Source: MGBC163016 sp964462135 (GTDB lineage Bacteria > Actinomycetota > Coriobacteriia > Coriobacteriales > Eggerthellaceae). Taken from it: a stretch of DNA of 51,985 nt. Numbering within the stretch: the stretch's first letter is position 1; each line of letters opens with the position of its first letter. Below are positions 1-7,867 of this stretch, one piece after another. The DNA is taken from contig CAYWWK010000013.1 in the NCBI GenBank assembly GCA_964462135.1, positions 1 to 51,985 of the forward strand, in the 5' to 3' direction. Made by a program: the position numbers and the translations under genes. The notes beneath the pieces were generated by a model. That model did no database searches. It worked only from the letters and a program-made list of their open reading frames with translations, and had not been told where the DNA came from.

Positions 1-1724
1 TCCGGCCAGTCGATGACCTTCTCGCACAGCTCCGGGAACGTCTCGTCGGTCTTGTGCGGCCAACCAGCATGGAAGCGGTTGCCGGACTGGATCCACCACG
101 TCATGAGTTCGACGTCGGTCTCCCACGGGAACAGTCTGGGATTCAGACGCTTGCCAAGCTCCAGGATGATCTGCTCGTCAGACTTGGCCTCGTAGTAGTC
201 ACCAACCTTGACGATGGAGCGCAGCGGCCACCACCACACGCGAGCGGAGTTGCGCTCGGCACTCATGCCGCAGGGGAGGACGATGTCAGCACAGGCGATG
301 GCGGTTGGGGTCATGAAGACGTCAACGACCACGTTGTACGGCACGCTCACCATGGCGTTGTATACGCGCGGAGCGTCAGCTGCCATGTTGGCGATGGGGT
401 TGGTGGACTGGATGAACAGCATCTTGATGGGGTACGGCTCACCAGTCTCGATTGCCTGAAGGACCGTGTCGCCGTTGGCGGTGGGGTCGAAGCCGAGAGC
501 GTGGAGAGGAGAGGTCTCAACACCAAGCATCTTGCCCAGCATCTCATCGGAGAGGTTCCACATGCCGCAGCCATAGGAGTCAGGGATGTCATAGGCGCAA
601 CGAGGGATCATCATGCCGCCAGGCACGTCGATGTCACCGCAGATGGCACCCAGAGACAGGCAGGCCTGACCCAGCGGAATGCCGCAGACGGTCTGGTCAA
701 CCTTGAGGCCCCACTGGATGGTTCCAGGGTTTGCCTTGGCGAAGGCGCGAGCAGCCTCGCGAATGAGCTCAGGATCAACACCGGCGATCTCGCCAGCCAG
801 CTCTGCCGGATACTCCTTGGCGCGCTCGGCCAGCTCTTCGAAGCCATAGCACCAATTCTCAACGAAGTCATGATCGTAGAGATCCTCTTCGATAATGGTG
901 TTGATCATGGAGATGACCACTGCGGCGTCGGTGCCAGGACGAACCTGCAGCCAGTACTCAGCCTTGGAGGCCAGCCACGTGCAAGACGGGTCGAGCACGA
1001 TGAGCTTGGTGCCGCCCTGCTTCATGACGTCGACGATCCAGTGACCGAAGAAGCCGTCACCGTTGGAGACCAGGGCGTTGTTGCCGATGTTGAAGATGTA
1101 CTCAGGGTAGACGTACTCAGGATCAGCGTAGCGCTTCTCGAGGTGCTGGGACATGTCAGCAACGAAGAAGTCGCCCATGAAGCAGTGGCCGATGGTGGTA
1201 CGGGGGAGATAGCAGGCATCGCCGGAAAGGAAGCCGAGCACGAAGTTCGGGCTGCCGAAACCAGCATAGCTGAGGTACGGGGTCTGCCAGCAGATGTTGC
1301 GGCCAGTACCCTGCATGGAAACAATGGACTCAGGGCCGAACTCCTCCTGGACCTCACGCACATGCTTCACGATGTCATCGTAAGCCTCATCCCAAGAGAT
1401 GCGCTCCCACTTGTTCTCGCCACGCTCACCCACGCGCTTCAGGGGGTACTTCAGGCGATCGGGATGATAGAACGTCTCAACGACGTCGAGGCAACGCATG
1501 CACAGACGGCCCTGGTTGTACGGAGACAGCGGGTCGCCTTCAATCTTCTCAACCTTGTTGTCCTTGGTGTAGTACAGAACCGAGCAGCCATTGTGGCAGC
1601 CAGGAGCGGTCCACATATTGGTACGCGTGACCGTGTATTCGCCCTCTTGCCACTGCCAATCAGTTTTGTAGACGTCTTTGTTGACGCCTTCGAGCTCGTT
1701 GGTAAGCTTACCGTTTGTAACCAT
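1..1724 (-). CDS. Molybdopterin-dependent oxidoreductase, DMSO reductase family (C-terminus off window)
   Basis: 574 codons are open from an ATG at 1724 to the left edge, so the C-terminus is missing. An AAGGAG site lies 10 bases before the ATG. The N-terminus has the family's iron-sulfur region: P-G-C43-H-N-G-C47, then G-R-L-C75-M-R-C78, with a conserved GDP motif between. Later stretches such as ILDP-like LIVLDPSCTWLA and the molybdopterin-binding block QWGLKVDQT fit bis-MGD enzymes. There is no Tat signal in the first 40 residues, so a cytoplasmic enzyme is likely. Acetylene-hydratase-like and catechol-dehydroxylase-like enzymes of Eggerthellaceae share this PGCHxxC/GRLCMRC layout, but the substrate cannot be read from sequence. 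It follows the 57-residue gene by 37 bases and probably shares its sigma-54 promoter. Confidence 0.9.
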   Translation of the reverse strand, partial: MVTNGKLTNELEGVNKDVYKTDWQWQEGEYTVTRTNMWTAPGCHNGCSVLYYTKDNKVEKIEGDPLSPYNQGRLCMRCLDVVETFYHPDRLKYPLKRVGERGENKWERISWDEAYDDIVKHVREVQEEFGPESIVSMQGTGRNICWQTPYLSYAGFGSPNFVLGFLSGDACYLPRTTIGHCFMGDFFVADMSQHLEKRYADPEYVYPEYIFNIGNNALVSNGDGFFGHWIVDVMKQGGTKLIVLDPSCTWLASKAEYWLQVRPGTDAAVVISMINTIIEEDLYDHDFVENWCYGFEELAERAKEYPAELAGEIAGVDPELIREAARAFAKANPGTIQWGLKVDQTVCGIPLGQACLSLGAICGDIDVPGGMMIPRCAYDIPDSYGCGMWNLSDEMLGKMLGVETSPLHALGFDPTANGDTVLQAIETGEPYPIKMLFIQSTNPIANMAADAPRVYNAMVSVPYNVVVDVFMTPTAIACADIVLPCGMSAERNSARVWWWPLRSIVKVGDYYEAKSDEQIILELGKRLNPRLFPWETDVELMTWWIQSGNRFHAGWPHKTDETFPELCEKVIDWP

Positions 1725-1761
1725 AGCTTCTTTACTCCTTAGCTTCTCTGTCAAAGGATTC

Positions 1762-1935
1762 CTAGACTTCCCCGTCCTTCAGCGTGGGGCGGCGAGGTTT
1801 CGTCCAGTCGCGGCCTGAGGCATCCTGGGCTTTCTGCTGCCAGGCATGCTTGTTCTTCTCGGGATCGGCCATCTTGCCGTCCTTGCGGCTCTGCTGGAAA
1901 TCCTTGTCTAGATCTTTCCTCTCCTTCTCTGCCAT
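1762..1935 (-). CDS. Small charged hypothetical protein, first gene of the sigma-54-driven operon
   Basis: 57 codons from the ATG at 1935, preceded by GAGGAGGAAACA, an excellent ribosome binding site. This is why I prefer it to the in-frame ATG 17 codons upstream. The protein is very hydrophilic and rich in Lys, Asp and Glu (MAEKERKDLDKDF, then a Trp-containing KHAWQQKAQD segment), with no membrane segment or cysteine. I do not recognise the family. It sits between the sigma-54 promoter and the molybdoenzyme gene, so co-expression with that enzyme is likely. An accessory or chaperone-like role is only a guess. Confidence 0.6.
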   Translation of the reverse strand: MAEKERKDLDKDFQQSRKDGKMADPEKNKHAWQQKAQDASGRDWTKPRRPTLKDGEV

Positions 1936-2025
1936 TGTTTCCTCCTCTCCTAGGGCCCGACGCCTTCTGCCGGACTCGAAATGCACTTGCGGATAAGGCT
2001 GGTATCCGCGCTTGTTGAGGGGAGT

Positions 2026-2041
2026 TGCAAGAAGCGTGCCA
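2026..2041 (-). promoter_or_regulatory. Sigma-54 (-24/-12) promoter
   Basis: On the minus strand the bases read TGGCACGCTTCTTGCA, an exact match to the sigma-54 consensus TGGCACG-N4-TTGCW, with GG and GC at the required spacing. It points at the 57-codon gene. The predicted start near 2015 gives a leader of about 80 bases. An activator gene and rpoN are both adjacent. Confidence 0.85.
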
Positions 2042-2090
2042 GTTCTGGAAAGAAGGCCAACCGGAAAGAAGTCGTTGAAAAGCGGAAAGG

Positions 2091-2120
2091 TGTCTCAACA
2101 TGAGACAACAGGGTGTCTCA
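2091..2120. promoter_or_regulatory. Probable upstream activating sequence for the sigma-54 activator
   Basis: TGTCTCA-ACA-TGAGACA at 2091-2107 is a perfect inverted repeat with 7-base arms. A third half-site, TGTCTCA, lies at 2114-2120. It is about 50 bases upstream of the -24 element, the usual position for enhancer binding by Fis-type activators. Binding by the neighbouring regulator is inferred. Confidence 0.7.
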
Positions 2121-2204
2121 AAATAGGAATGGTTTTCCTTTGACTTGTCGCAGGGGGATGAATCCACTCAGATGGATCTCGCGAACACCTTCCGTAGCGT
2201 GTAG

Positions 2205-2222
2205 CGAAGGCTTCAGCCTTCG
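2205..2222. repeat. Short palindromic repeat between operon and activator gene
   Basis: CGAAGGCT-TC-AGCCTTCG has 8-base arms. It resembles in layout the hairpin repeats at 16225 and 21678. It lies just past the 3' end of the activator gene and may act as a weak terminator, though no T-run follows. The rest of the 1936-2291 gap holds the promoter and activator sites and no gene. Confidence 0.4.
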
Positions 2223-2291
2223 TCATGCGAAGCATGCGGCTTGCCTCCAGCCGGGATAGGCTTACGCTGCATTCGAAAGCACAGATACACC

Positions 2292-4496
2292 CTATTTCAG
2301 TTTGTATTCCTTGATCTTGCGATACAGCGTGGCCTTGCTGATCTGCAACATTTCCGCCGCTTGGGTGACATTGCCCTGGGCATAGGTCAGGGCAAGGCGG
2401 ATGGCAGCCCCCTCGATCGATTCCATGCTGAGCATCTCACTGGGAAAGACGATGGGCGCTTCTTCCGCCTTCGAAACTTCCCGCACGCGGGACCGCTCTT
2501 GCGCAGACACCTCGTCCATATGATCTTCGATCTTCACCCCATTGGAGGTGTATCGGGCGGAAAGGGAAAGCCCTTCGAAGTCCTCGAACGGAGCAACGGT
2601 GCCATCCCTCAGATATCGCGGCAGGTCGGGAATGTCTATCTCGTCGCTGACAGCTGCATAGAACGCTGAGAAGATGGCGTTCTTGATCTGACGCACATTG
2701 CCAGGCCACGGGTATTCAGCAAGCAGCTTCTCCACGGCGGCCGTGAAGCGAGTGGGGCCCTCATGGGACTTGCGTCGGCATTCATTCAGGAAGTAGTAGG
2801 CGAAGAATAGGATATCGCCATTGCGCATGCGCAGCGGTGGCAGCCCCACCGTGAGGATGGACAGGCGATAGAGCAGGTCCTCTCGGAACTTTCCGCTTTC
2901 CACCATCTTCGTCAGACTTCGATTCGTTGCTGCCACGACGCGGAAGTCAACTTGACGATAGGACTTCCCGCCCAGTCGCATGACGCTCTTGTTCTCCAGC
3001 ACACGCAAGATGGTCGCCTGCAGTTCCAACGGCATATCACCGATCTCATCCAAGAAGAGCGTGCCCTTGTCTGCCAGTTCGATCTTCCCGGGCTTGCCCG
3101 CCTTGTCAGCACCGGTGAATGCACCGCTTTCATAGCCGAACAGTTCGCTTTCGATGAGGCGCGGTGGGATGGCGGCGCAATTCACCGACATGAACGGCCC
3201 GTCGGGACGGGAAGCATTGTGGATGGCTTGGGCGAAGAACTCCTTGCCTGTTCCGCTTTCGCCAATGATGAGGATGTTCTCAGAAGTGAGCGCATAGCGG
3301 TGAGCCAGGGCGATCGCTTCCCGAATGGCCGCGCTCGTGCCCAGAATGTCCTCGAAGCGGATGCTTGCCACCTCCCCTGACCGGCCTTTGCTCCGCTGAG
3401 GCGGTTCCTTCACTTCACTGATGCGGATGATCAGACCATCGAAATCATCGTTGCCCGCATTGCGCACGACGTTTCCCCGAATGCCGAGTATCTGGTTTCC
3501 CACTTCGGTGGTCAGCTCCACCCCACTGCGTTCGATGAGAGGTTGGTACCCTTCGGGCCATTCTATGCCCAGTACCGCCTCTATCGGCTTGTTGACCACG
3601 TCGCTTTGCGTCGTGCGCATGAGATGGATGGCTTCGGGGCTTGCATGCTGGACGATGCCACTGGCATCCACGACCAAAAGCGGATCATCGCTTGAGCCTA
3701 TCGCCGCTTCAAGCACATGACGAGTGCGTGCGCCATAGGCGGTTGCTGCCTCCAGCCGCTGGTCCACATCGGCAATGACAGCCAAGCTCTTCTGGAAGAC
3801 CATCTGATGCTCCAGAGCTGAGCAGATGGAGGTGATGAAGCCAAGGGCATGCGAAAGCAGCCGCTGATACTCTGATGACCATGGTTCCTCAGGCAATGGC
3901 TGCGTCAAGAGCATGGAACCGGCAACGGTGCCATCCTTGTCGAACACGGGAGATGCCAAAGCTGCCAAGCCATGCAGGGCTGAACAGTAGTGCTCAGGCC
4001 CGAGAAGCTGCACTGGCGTTGCATTGTGCATGCTCAGCGTGTGGGCATTCGTGCCCATCGTCTCCTCGTTCATGGCGCTGTTCCGCACGATGATGGAATG
4101 CAGATCCATGTTGCCGGTGCGCAACACCGTAACGCCCTCACGACTGATCAATTCGAAGATGTAATCGTTCGTGAGATTGAAATCATCGATGAGGCCGATG
4201 AGGGGACGGGCGGCCTCCACCAATTCGGCGTAGGTGCCTGCAATGCTTTCAAGCGTCTCCTCGGGCAGGGAGGTTGCCAGGTTGGCAGCGTCGGGATCGA
4301 TGCCATGAGCCTTGCAGCGCTTCCAGGATTCGATCACCTCGGGCTGAAGCCAACCACCAGATTCAGGAACGATATCCTCTTCGATGAAGAGACGGCGTGC
4401 CTCAGCGATGGCTTCCCACTGCTCTCTGTTCACCTGATCGGTGTCCATCCGATGTGGCGGCATGAAAGGATTGAGTTCGAAGCCATAGGCATTCAT
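2292..4496 (-). CDS. Sigma-54-dependent transcriptional activator, AcoR-like (GAF-PAS-AAA+-Fis HTH)
   Basis: 734 residues from the ATG at 4496, which has GGGGGAGGTGGGTTGC in front; an in-frame start 32 codons upstream has no such site. Domains in order: a GAF-type sensor region (about 60-235), a PAS-like region (about 265-360), an AAA+ domain with Walker A GESGTGKE (412-419), the sigma-54 contact loop GAFTGA (458-463) and Walker B GTLFLDE (478-484), and a C-terminal Fis-type helix-turn-helix (GNVTQAAEMLQISKATLYRK). There is no receiver domain, so it probably binds a small ligand, as AcoR does. It lies between rpoN and an operon with a sigma-54 promoter, so local activation is the simplest reading. 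The ligand is unknown; a substrate of the molybdoenzyme is an attractive guess. Confidence 0.93.
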   Translation of the reverse strand: MNAYGFELNPFMPPHRMDTDQVNREQWEAIAEARRLFIEEDIVPESGGWLQPEVIESWKRCKAHGIDPDAANLATSLPEETLESIAGTYAELVEAARPLIGLIDDFNLTNDYIFELISREGVTVLRTGNMDLHSIIVRNSAMNEETMGTNAHTLSMHNATPVQLLGPEHYCSALHGLAALASPVFDKDGTVAGSMLLTQPLPEEPWSSEYQRLLSHALGFITSICSALEHQMVFQKSLAVIADVDQRLEAATAYGARTRHVLEAAIGSSDDPLLVVDASGIVQHASPEAIHLMRTTQSDVVNKPIEAVLGIEWPEGYQPLIERSGVELTTEVGNQILGIRGNVVRNAGNDDFDGLIIRISEVKEPPQRSKGRSGEVASIRFEDILGTSAAIREAIALAHRYALTSENILIIGESGTGKEFFAQAIHNASRPDGPFMSVNCAAIPPRLIESELFGYESGAFTGADKAGKPGKIELADKGTLFLDEIGDMPLELQATILRVLENKSVMRLGGKSYRQVDFRVVAATNRSLTKMVESGKFREDLLYRLSILTVGLPPLRMRNGDILFFAYYFLNECRRKSHEGPTRFTAAVEKLLAEYPWPGNVRQIKNAIFSAFYAAVSDEIDIPDLPRYLRDGTVAPFEDFEGLSLSARYTSNGVKIEDHMDEVSAQERSRVREVSKAEEAPIVFPSEMLSMESIEGAAIRLALTYAQGNVTQAAEMLQISKATLYRKIKEYKLK

Positions 4497-4558
4497 GCAA
4501 CCCACCTCCCCCGTATTCGGCATCCCAGGCAGCGCGTGCTCAAAATGCTGAATCGTTG

Positions 4559-4586
4559 ATTTTACCGATTCTATAGCTGAATTCAA
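4559..4586 (-). promoter_or_regulatory. Possible sigma-70-type promoter of the activator gene
   Basis: The minus strand reads TTGAAT, 16 bases, TAAAAT, ending about 60 bases before the activator ATG. Element quality and position are good, but this is pattern matching only. Confidence 0.45.
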
Positions 4587-4632
4587 TGGCACCCTGCATC
4601 TTTGCGCTCACACCGCTTCCGAAGCCGGCCGC

Positions 4633-4666
4633 GCCTGCAGGTGGGAAAGTGAGTTCACCTGCAGGC
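4633..4666. repeat. Perfect 11-base inverted repeat in the divergent region before rpoN
   Basis: GCCTGCAGGTG and CACCTGCAGGC are separated by 12 bases. No T-run follows on either strand, so an operator or RNA hairpin is more likely than a terminator. The remaining 4593-5033 gap contains no convincing gene. Confidence 0.5.
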
Positions 4667-5033
4667 TTGGCTTGCTGTGCACACAAGCTACCCGGCTTCT
4701 CGGGGGCGGGATCGTGATTGCAGCGTGCGTGGTGACGCAAGCGGATGCATTCCCGAACCCTTCAGTATGGCAGGCAAAGAGTCTAGGGCTTTACCTCTCA
4801 CCGAGATGGATATGCAAGAATCATGCCAGATTTATCCCATAAGCGACGTCTGCCATGGTACCGATTCTGGCCAGCCTTCAGCGGGAAGGCGAACGGATTG
4901 ACCGTACCATTTTGAGAATCAAAATTCAAATTGAGACGAAGCTTCTTCACTGCCTGGGACCATGATCCCATTCGTATAAGCTTGCGTTTCGTCGATGGGC
5001 CCTGCATCGGCATAAGGGGGGGATAGGGGCGTC

Positions 5034-6410
5034 ATGGATCTTGGCATAGAAGTATCTGTTTCTCAGCATCTCCATATCACGCCAGACCTCAAGCTGGGCA
5101 TCCAGATCATGGCCATGTCATCAGCAGAGCTGCAGGGGTTCTTGGCAGGAGCCATGGCTGAGAATCCATTCCTCACCTCGGCTGATCCAGATGATGCTTC
5201 CTCAAGACCTTTCGATGGGCTGTCAACTCCCAGCGCGCAGCCCACGGCAACATCCGTTTCCCGCACGCATCCTTCTACCATTCGCAACGCCACGTTTACC
5301 GCAGGCGACCTCTTGAACCAGGTACCCCAGCAGGAAGCCTCCTTGGAGGAGCGCCTCTTCGAGCAACTCCGCCTTGAGCTTCGACGGAACATCGACCTGT
5401 GCATCGCATACCATCTGCTCAGAGGCCTTGATTCCCGCGGCTACCTCTTCACCGATGTCTCTGTGATCGCGGCAGGCTTGGGCGTGTCTCCTGATCATGT
5501 CGAATGGGTGCTCAAGAAGCTTCAGACCGAATGCACGCCCGCGGGTATTGGAGCACGCAGCCTGGAAGAGCGGCTTCTGGCACAGCTGGAATCTCTCGGC
5601 GAAGCGGACTCCCTTGCATATCGCGTCATCAGCGACCATCTTGAGGAACTTGCCCAGGGACGCTTCGCTTCCATTGCAGAAAAGCTTCAAGTGCCCCTTG
5701 CAGACGTCAAGGATGTCTTCGTCCGTATTCGCAAGCTTGACCCGAATCCAGCAAACGTCGCCAGTGGCCAGCGACGCTCCATCACCCCTGAAATGAAGGT
5801 GGTGCGCTCGGAGGGACAGTGGAAGGTTCAAGTGAAGGAAGAGGCGTTTCCGCAAGTGATCATGGATCGCGCTCTGGCAGAGGCCATCGACCCCAAAGCC
5901 ATGGATCAGCAAGCGGCGAAGCGCATGATGGCGCTCATGCGGTCAGCTGAGGGCATTGTGCGCGCAGTCGATCTGAGACGAGGCTCACTCATATCGGTGG
6001 CAGCTGCCGTGGTGGATGCGCAGGCCGGTTTTTTCGAAGCGGGACCCGCAGGCATGCGTCCGCTGACCATGGCAGAAGTGGCACAGGCAGCGGGCGTGAG
6101 CGAATCCACCGTGAGTCGCATCGCCCAACATGCCTACCTGGAAACACCTTACGCCACGCTTCCTCTGCGTGGTTTCTTCACCTCAGGCGTTGGAGGACAC
6201 CAGACTTCCGATGGCGAAGACGCCTCAGCGATAGCGGTCAAGCAGGCCATTCGTACATTGGTGGACGCAGAAGACAAGGCTAAGCCCTTGAGTGATGCGC
6301 AGATCGTCGATGCTCTGGAGGCACGCGGCATGCATGTTTCCCGTCGGACCGTCAACAAGTACCGCACCGCCTTAGGGATCCTGTCCCGCTCCAAGCGCAA
6401 GGAGTATTGA
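5034..6410 (+). CDS. rpoN: RNA polymerase sigma-54 factor
   Basis: 458 residues, within the normal size range. The N-terminus (SQHLHITPDLKLGIQIMAMS, then a stretch ending NPFL) is the activator-responsive region I. The middle (residues about 95-280) is the core-binding domain. The part after 330 holds the helix-turn-helix that reads the -12 element (MAEVAQAAGVSESTVSR). The C-terminal RpoN box appears as SRRTVNKYR (consensus ARRTVAKYR). The start follows a G-rich site (GGGGGGATAGGGG). It is transcribed away from the activator gene. RpoN is uncommon in Actinomycetota, so its presence next to an activator and a consensus promoter suggests a small dedicated regulon. Confidence 0.95.
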   Translation: MDLGIEVSVSQHLHITPDLKLGIQIMAMSSAELQGFLAGAMAENPFLTSADPDDASSRPFDGLSTPSAQPTATSVSRTHPSTIRNATFTAGDLLNQVPQQEASLEERLFEQLRLELRRNIDLCIAYHLLRGLDSRGYLFTDVSVIAAGLGVSPDHVEWVLKKLQTECTPAGIGARSLEERLLAQLESLGEADSLAYRVISDHLEELAQGRFASIAEKLQVPLADVKDVFVRIRKLDPNPANVASGQRRSITPEMKVVRSEGQWKVQVKEEAFPQVIMDRALAEAIDPKAMDQQAAKRMMALMRSAEGIVRAVDLRRGSLISVAAAVVDAQAGFFEAGPAGMRPLTMAEVAQAAGVSESTVSRIAQHAYLETPYATLPLRGFFTSGVGGHQTSDGEDASAIAVKQAIRTLVDAEDKAKPLSDAQIVDALEARGMHVSRRTVNKYRTALGILSRSKRKEY

Positions 6411-6524
6411 GCCAAACGAGCATGGATCCTCTCCTATGCCGTCATTTCGAATGCATGCGACATCTTTCCACTTCGCGCTACGCACTTCGGTCGATAGGAC
6501 GCTGAGAGGAAGGCGATCCGGGTA

Positions 6525-6550
6525 GCCGCAGGCTACAGTCTGCGCTACGA
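6525..6550. repeat. Degenerate copy of a dispersed hairpin repeat
   Basis: GCCGCAGGCTACAGTCTGCG followed by CTACGA is an imperfect copy of the 27-base element found exactly at 16225 and 21678. Nothing else is seen in the 6411-6651 gap. Confidence 0.5.
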
Positions 6551-6651
6551 AATACATTCAGAACGAAAAGGTCTTCTCTTTGGTTTGGCGCCGGGGAGAG
6601 CAACAGATGGCGAAGACTTCTGCGGCGCACATGCTTTGCGCGAAGGAGCAG

Positions 6652-7515
6652 TCAGGCTAGATGGAACTCCTGGAGAAGCTGCTCCCTGAAGGCGGCGTCC
6701 TCAGCTGAGCGCTTGAGATCATCGAAGCGCTTCTCTTCGAGGAGTTTGTCAACTAGAGTGGCGTAACGTGATTCACCTTGCTCAAGACCTTCGGTGATGC
6801 CCTCTTTGCGTCCTTGCTCTAGACCTTGTTCCAACCCTTGTTCCATCCCGCGCTTGGCGGCCAGACGCATGCGTACGCGGTAGTCATGTTCCAATGTCAT
6901 GAAGCCCATGGCATTCCTCCTCCATACCGCGTCTGCATTCACGCTTGAGACAGCACGGTCAAGCTTGGTCACAAAGCCATCCTCACCTACGCTTCCATCA
7001 AAGACGTATTCTAGCAGGGCTGAGAGTTCCTTGTCCCGTGCCTTGTCCCAGGCAGAAGCGTTCAGCACAAGCCAGTGGGACGCATCCGCTATCTCTACCG
7101 ATGCGCTCTCTTCGCAAATCCTTTCGATGCTATAGACAGGAAGCCCCCTTCCATAAGGATCGGCATCGCAGATGAAGATGATGTAGCTCTCAGGCAAGAG
7201 CCCGTAGTCGTCCCCTTTGTCAAGGCAAGCCTGGTCTATGGAGGCTTGGTAATAGCGAAGACGCTTGCCTAGCTCTGCCTCTGTCGCTACCTGCATCTCT
7301 ATGTCGAAGACATGCCTGCCATCTTTGGCAAAGACATCAAGTCGCACTCCCCTCGCATCCGTCGCGGGGTCAAAGACGTGTTCAGTGTTCAGATACTCTA
7401 TGCGTCCGATGGGAATATCCAAGATCCGCTCGAGCACTCCCTTGCATATATCTGGATCACGCATCACCCGTCCGAACATGGGTGCGTCCTTGATCTCGAG
7501 CATCCCATCTTTCAT
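6652..7515 (-). CDS. Rpn family recombination-promoting nuclease / PD-(D/E)XK family protein
   Basis: 287 residues from the ATG at 7515, preceded by GAGGAAAGGATTTCC. The N-terminal half has the nuclease-like core: RLDVFAKDGRHVFDIEMQV supplies the Asp and the E-x-Q pair expected of the PD-(D/E)XK fold. Near residues 245-275 are repeats of the EQGLEQGLEQG type, typical of this family. The C-terminus is a helical tail. Members are often annotated as putative transposases, but RpnA-type proteins are DNA endonucleases that stimulate RecA-independent recombination. No terminal inverted repeats are visible, so I treat it as a stand-alone gene, not an insertion sequence. Confidence 0.85.
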   Translation of the reverse strand: MKDGMLEIKDAPMFGRVMRDPDICKGVLERILDIPIGRIEYLNTEHVFDPATDARGVRLDVFAKDGRHVFDIEMQVATEAELGKRLRYYQASIDQACLDKGDDYGLLPESYIIFICDADPYGRGLPVYSIERICEESASVEIADASHWLVLNASAWDKARDKELSALLEYVFDGSVGEDGFVTKLDRAVSSVNADAVWRRNAMGFMTLEHDYRVRMRLAAKRGMEQGLEQGLEQGRKEGITEGLEQGESRYATLVDKLLEEKRFDDLKRSAEDAAFREQLLQEFHLA

Positions 7516-7579
7516 GGAAATCCTTTCCTCGCTTGCCTGTCGCAAGGAAAGCCTAGCAAGGACATCTGACGGAGACCTT

Positions 7580-7690
7580 GCAGGAATGGAGCAGAGAACG
7601 ATCACGGATCTTCAGGATTCCCACAGAGAATCTGCCTTCATCCGCAAAGGATCCGTCACGGATCTGACTGGATCGATAACGGATCGTTTT
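7580..7690. repeat. Cluster of GATCCGT / ACGGATC heptamers upstream of the Rpn gene
   Basis: Four copies of the heptamer occur within about 90 bases in both orientations (ATCACGGATC, GGATCCGTCACGGATC, AACGGATCG). This is the only structure seen in the 7516-7867 gap. It may be an operator cluster for the Rpn gene. Function unknown. Confidence 0.35.
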
Positions 7691-7867
7691 GTATCCTGTC
7701 GAAGTCTGAAGCCTTCGACGCAAAGCTGGTCCTTTAGAGCGCTACGGATATCGCACTGTGGCCTTCTCGTAAGTTAAGCGCCGAAAATGAGTGTCAGGTA
7801 GCGAGCGCTCGTGCGGCGCACATTTTTTGCGGCGAAGCGCATGAACGTTCAGGAACGTACCAGTAGC

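Noticed and set aside
54..1742. Long open frame on the plus strand (562 codons) opposite the molybdoenzyme gene
   Set aside because: The minus strand carries a clear iron-sulfur molybdopterin protein with a good ribosome binding site. The plus frame is a codon-bias shadow.
4677..5013. Small frames of 71-74 codons on both strands in the rpoN upstream gap
   Set aside because: Poor ribosome binding sites, no domain and overlap with the inverted repeat and likely promoter region.
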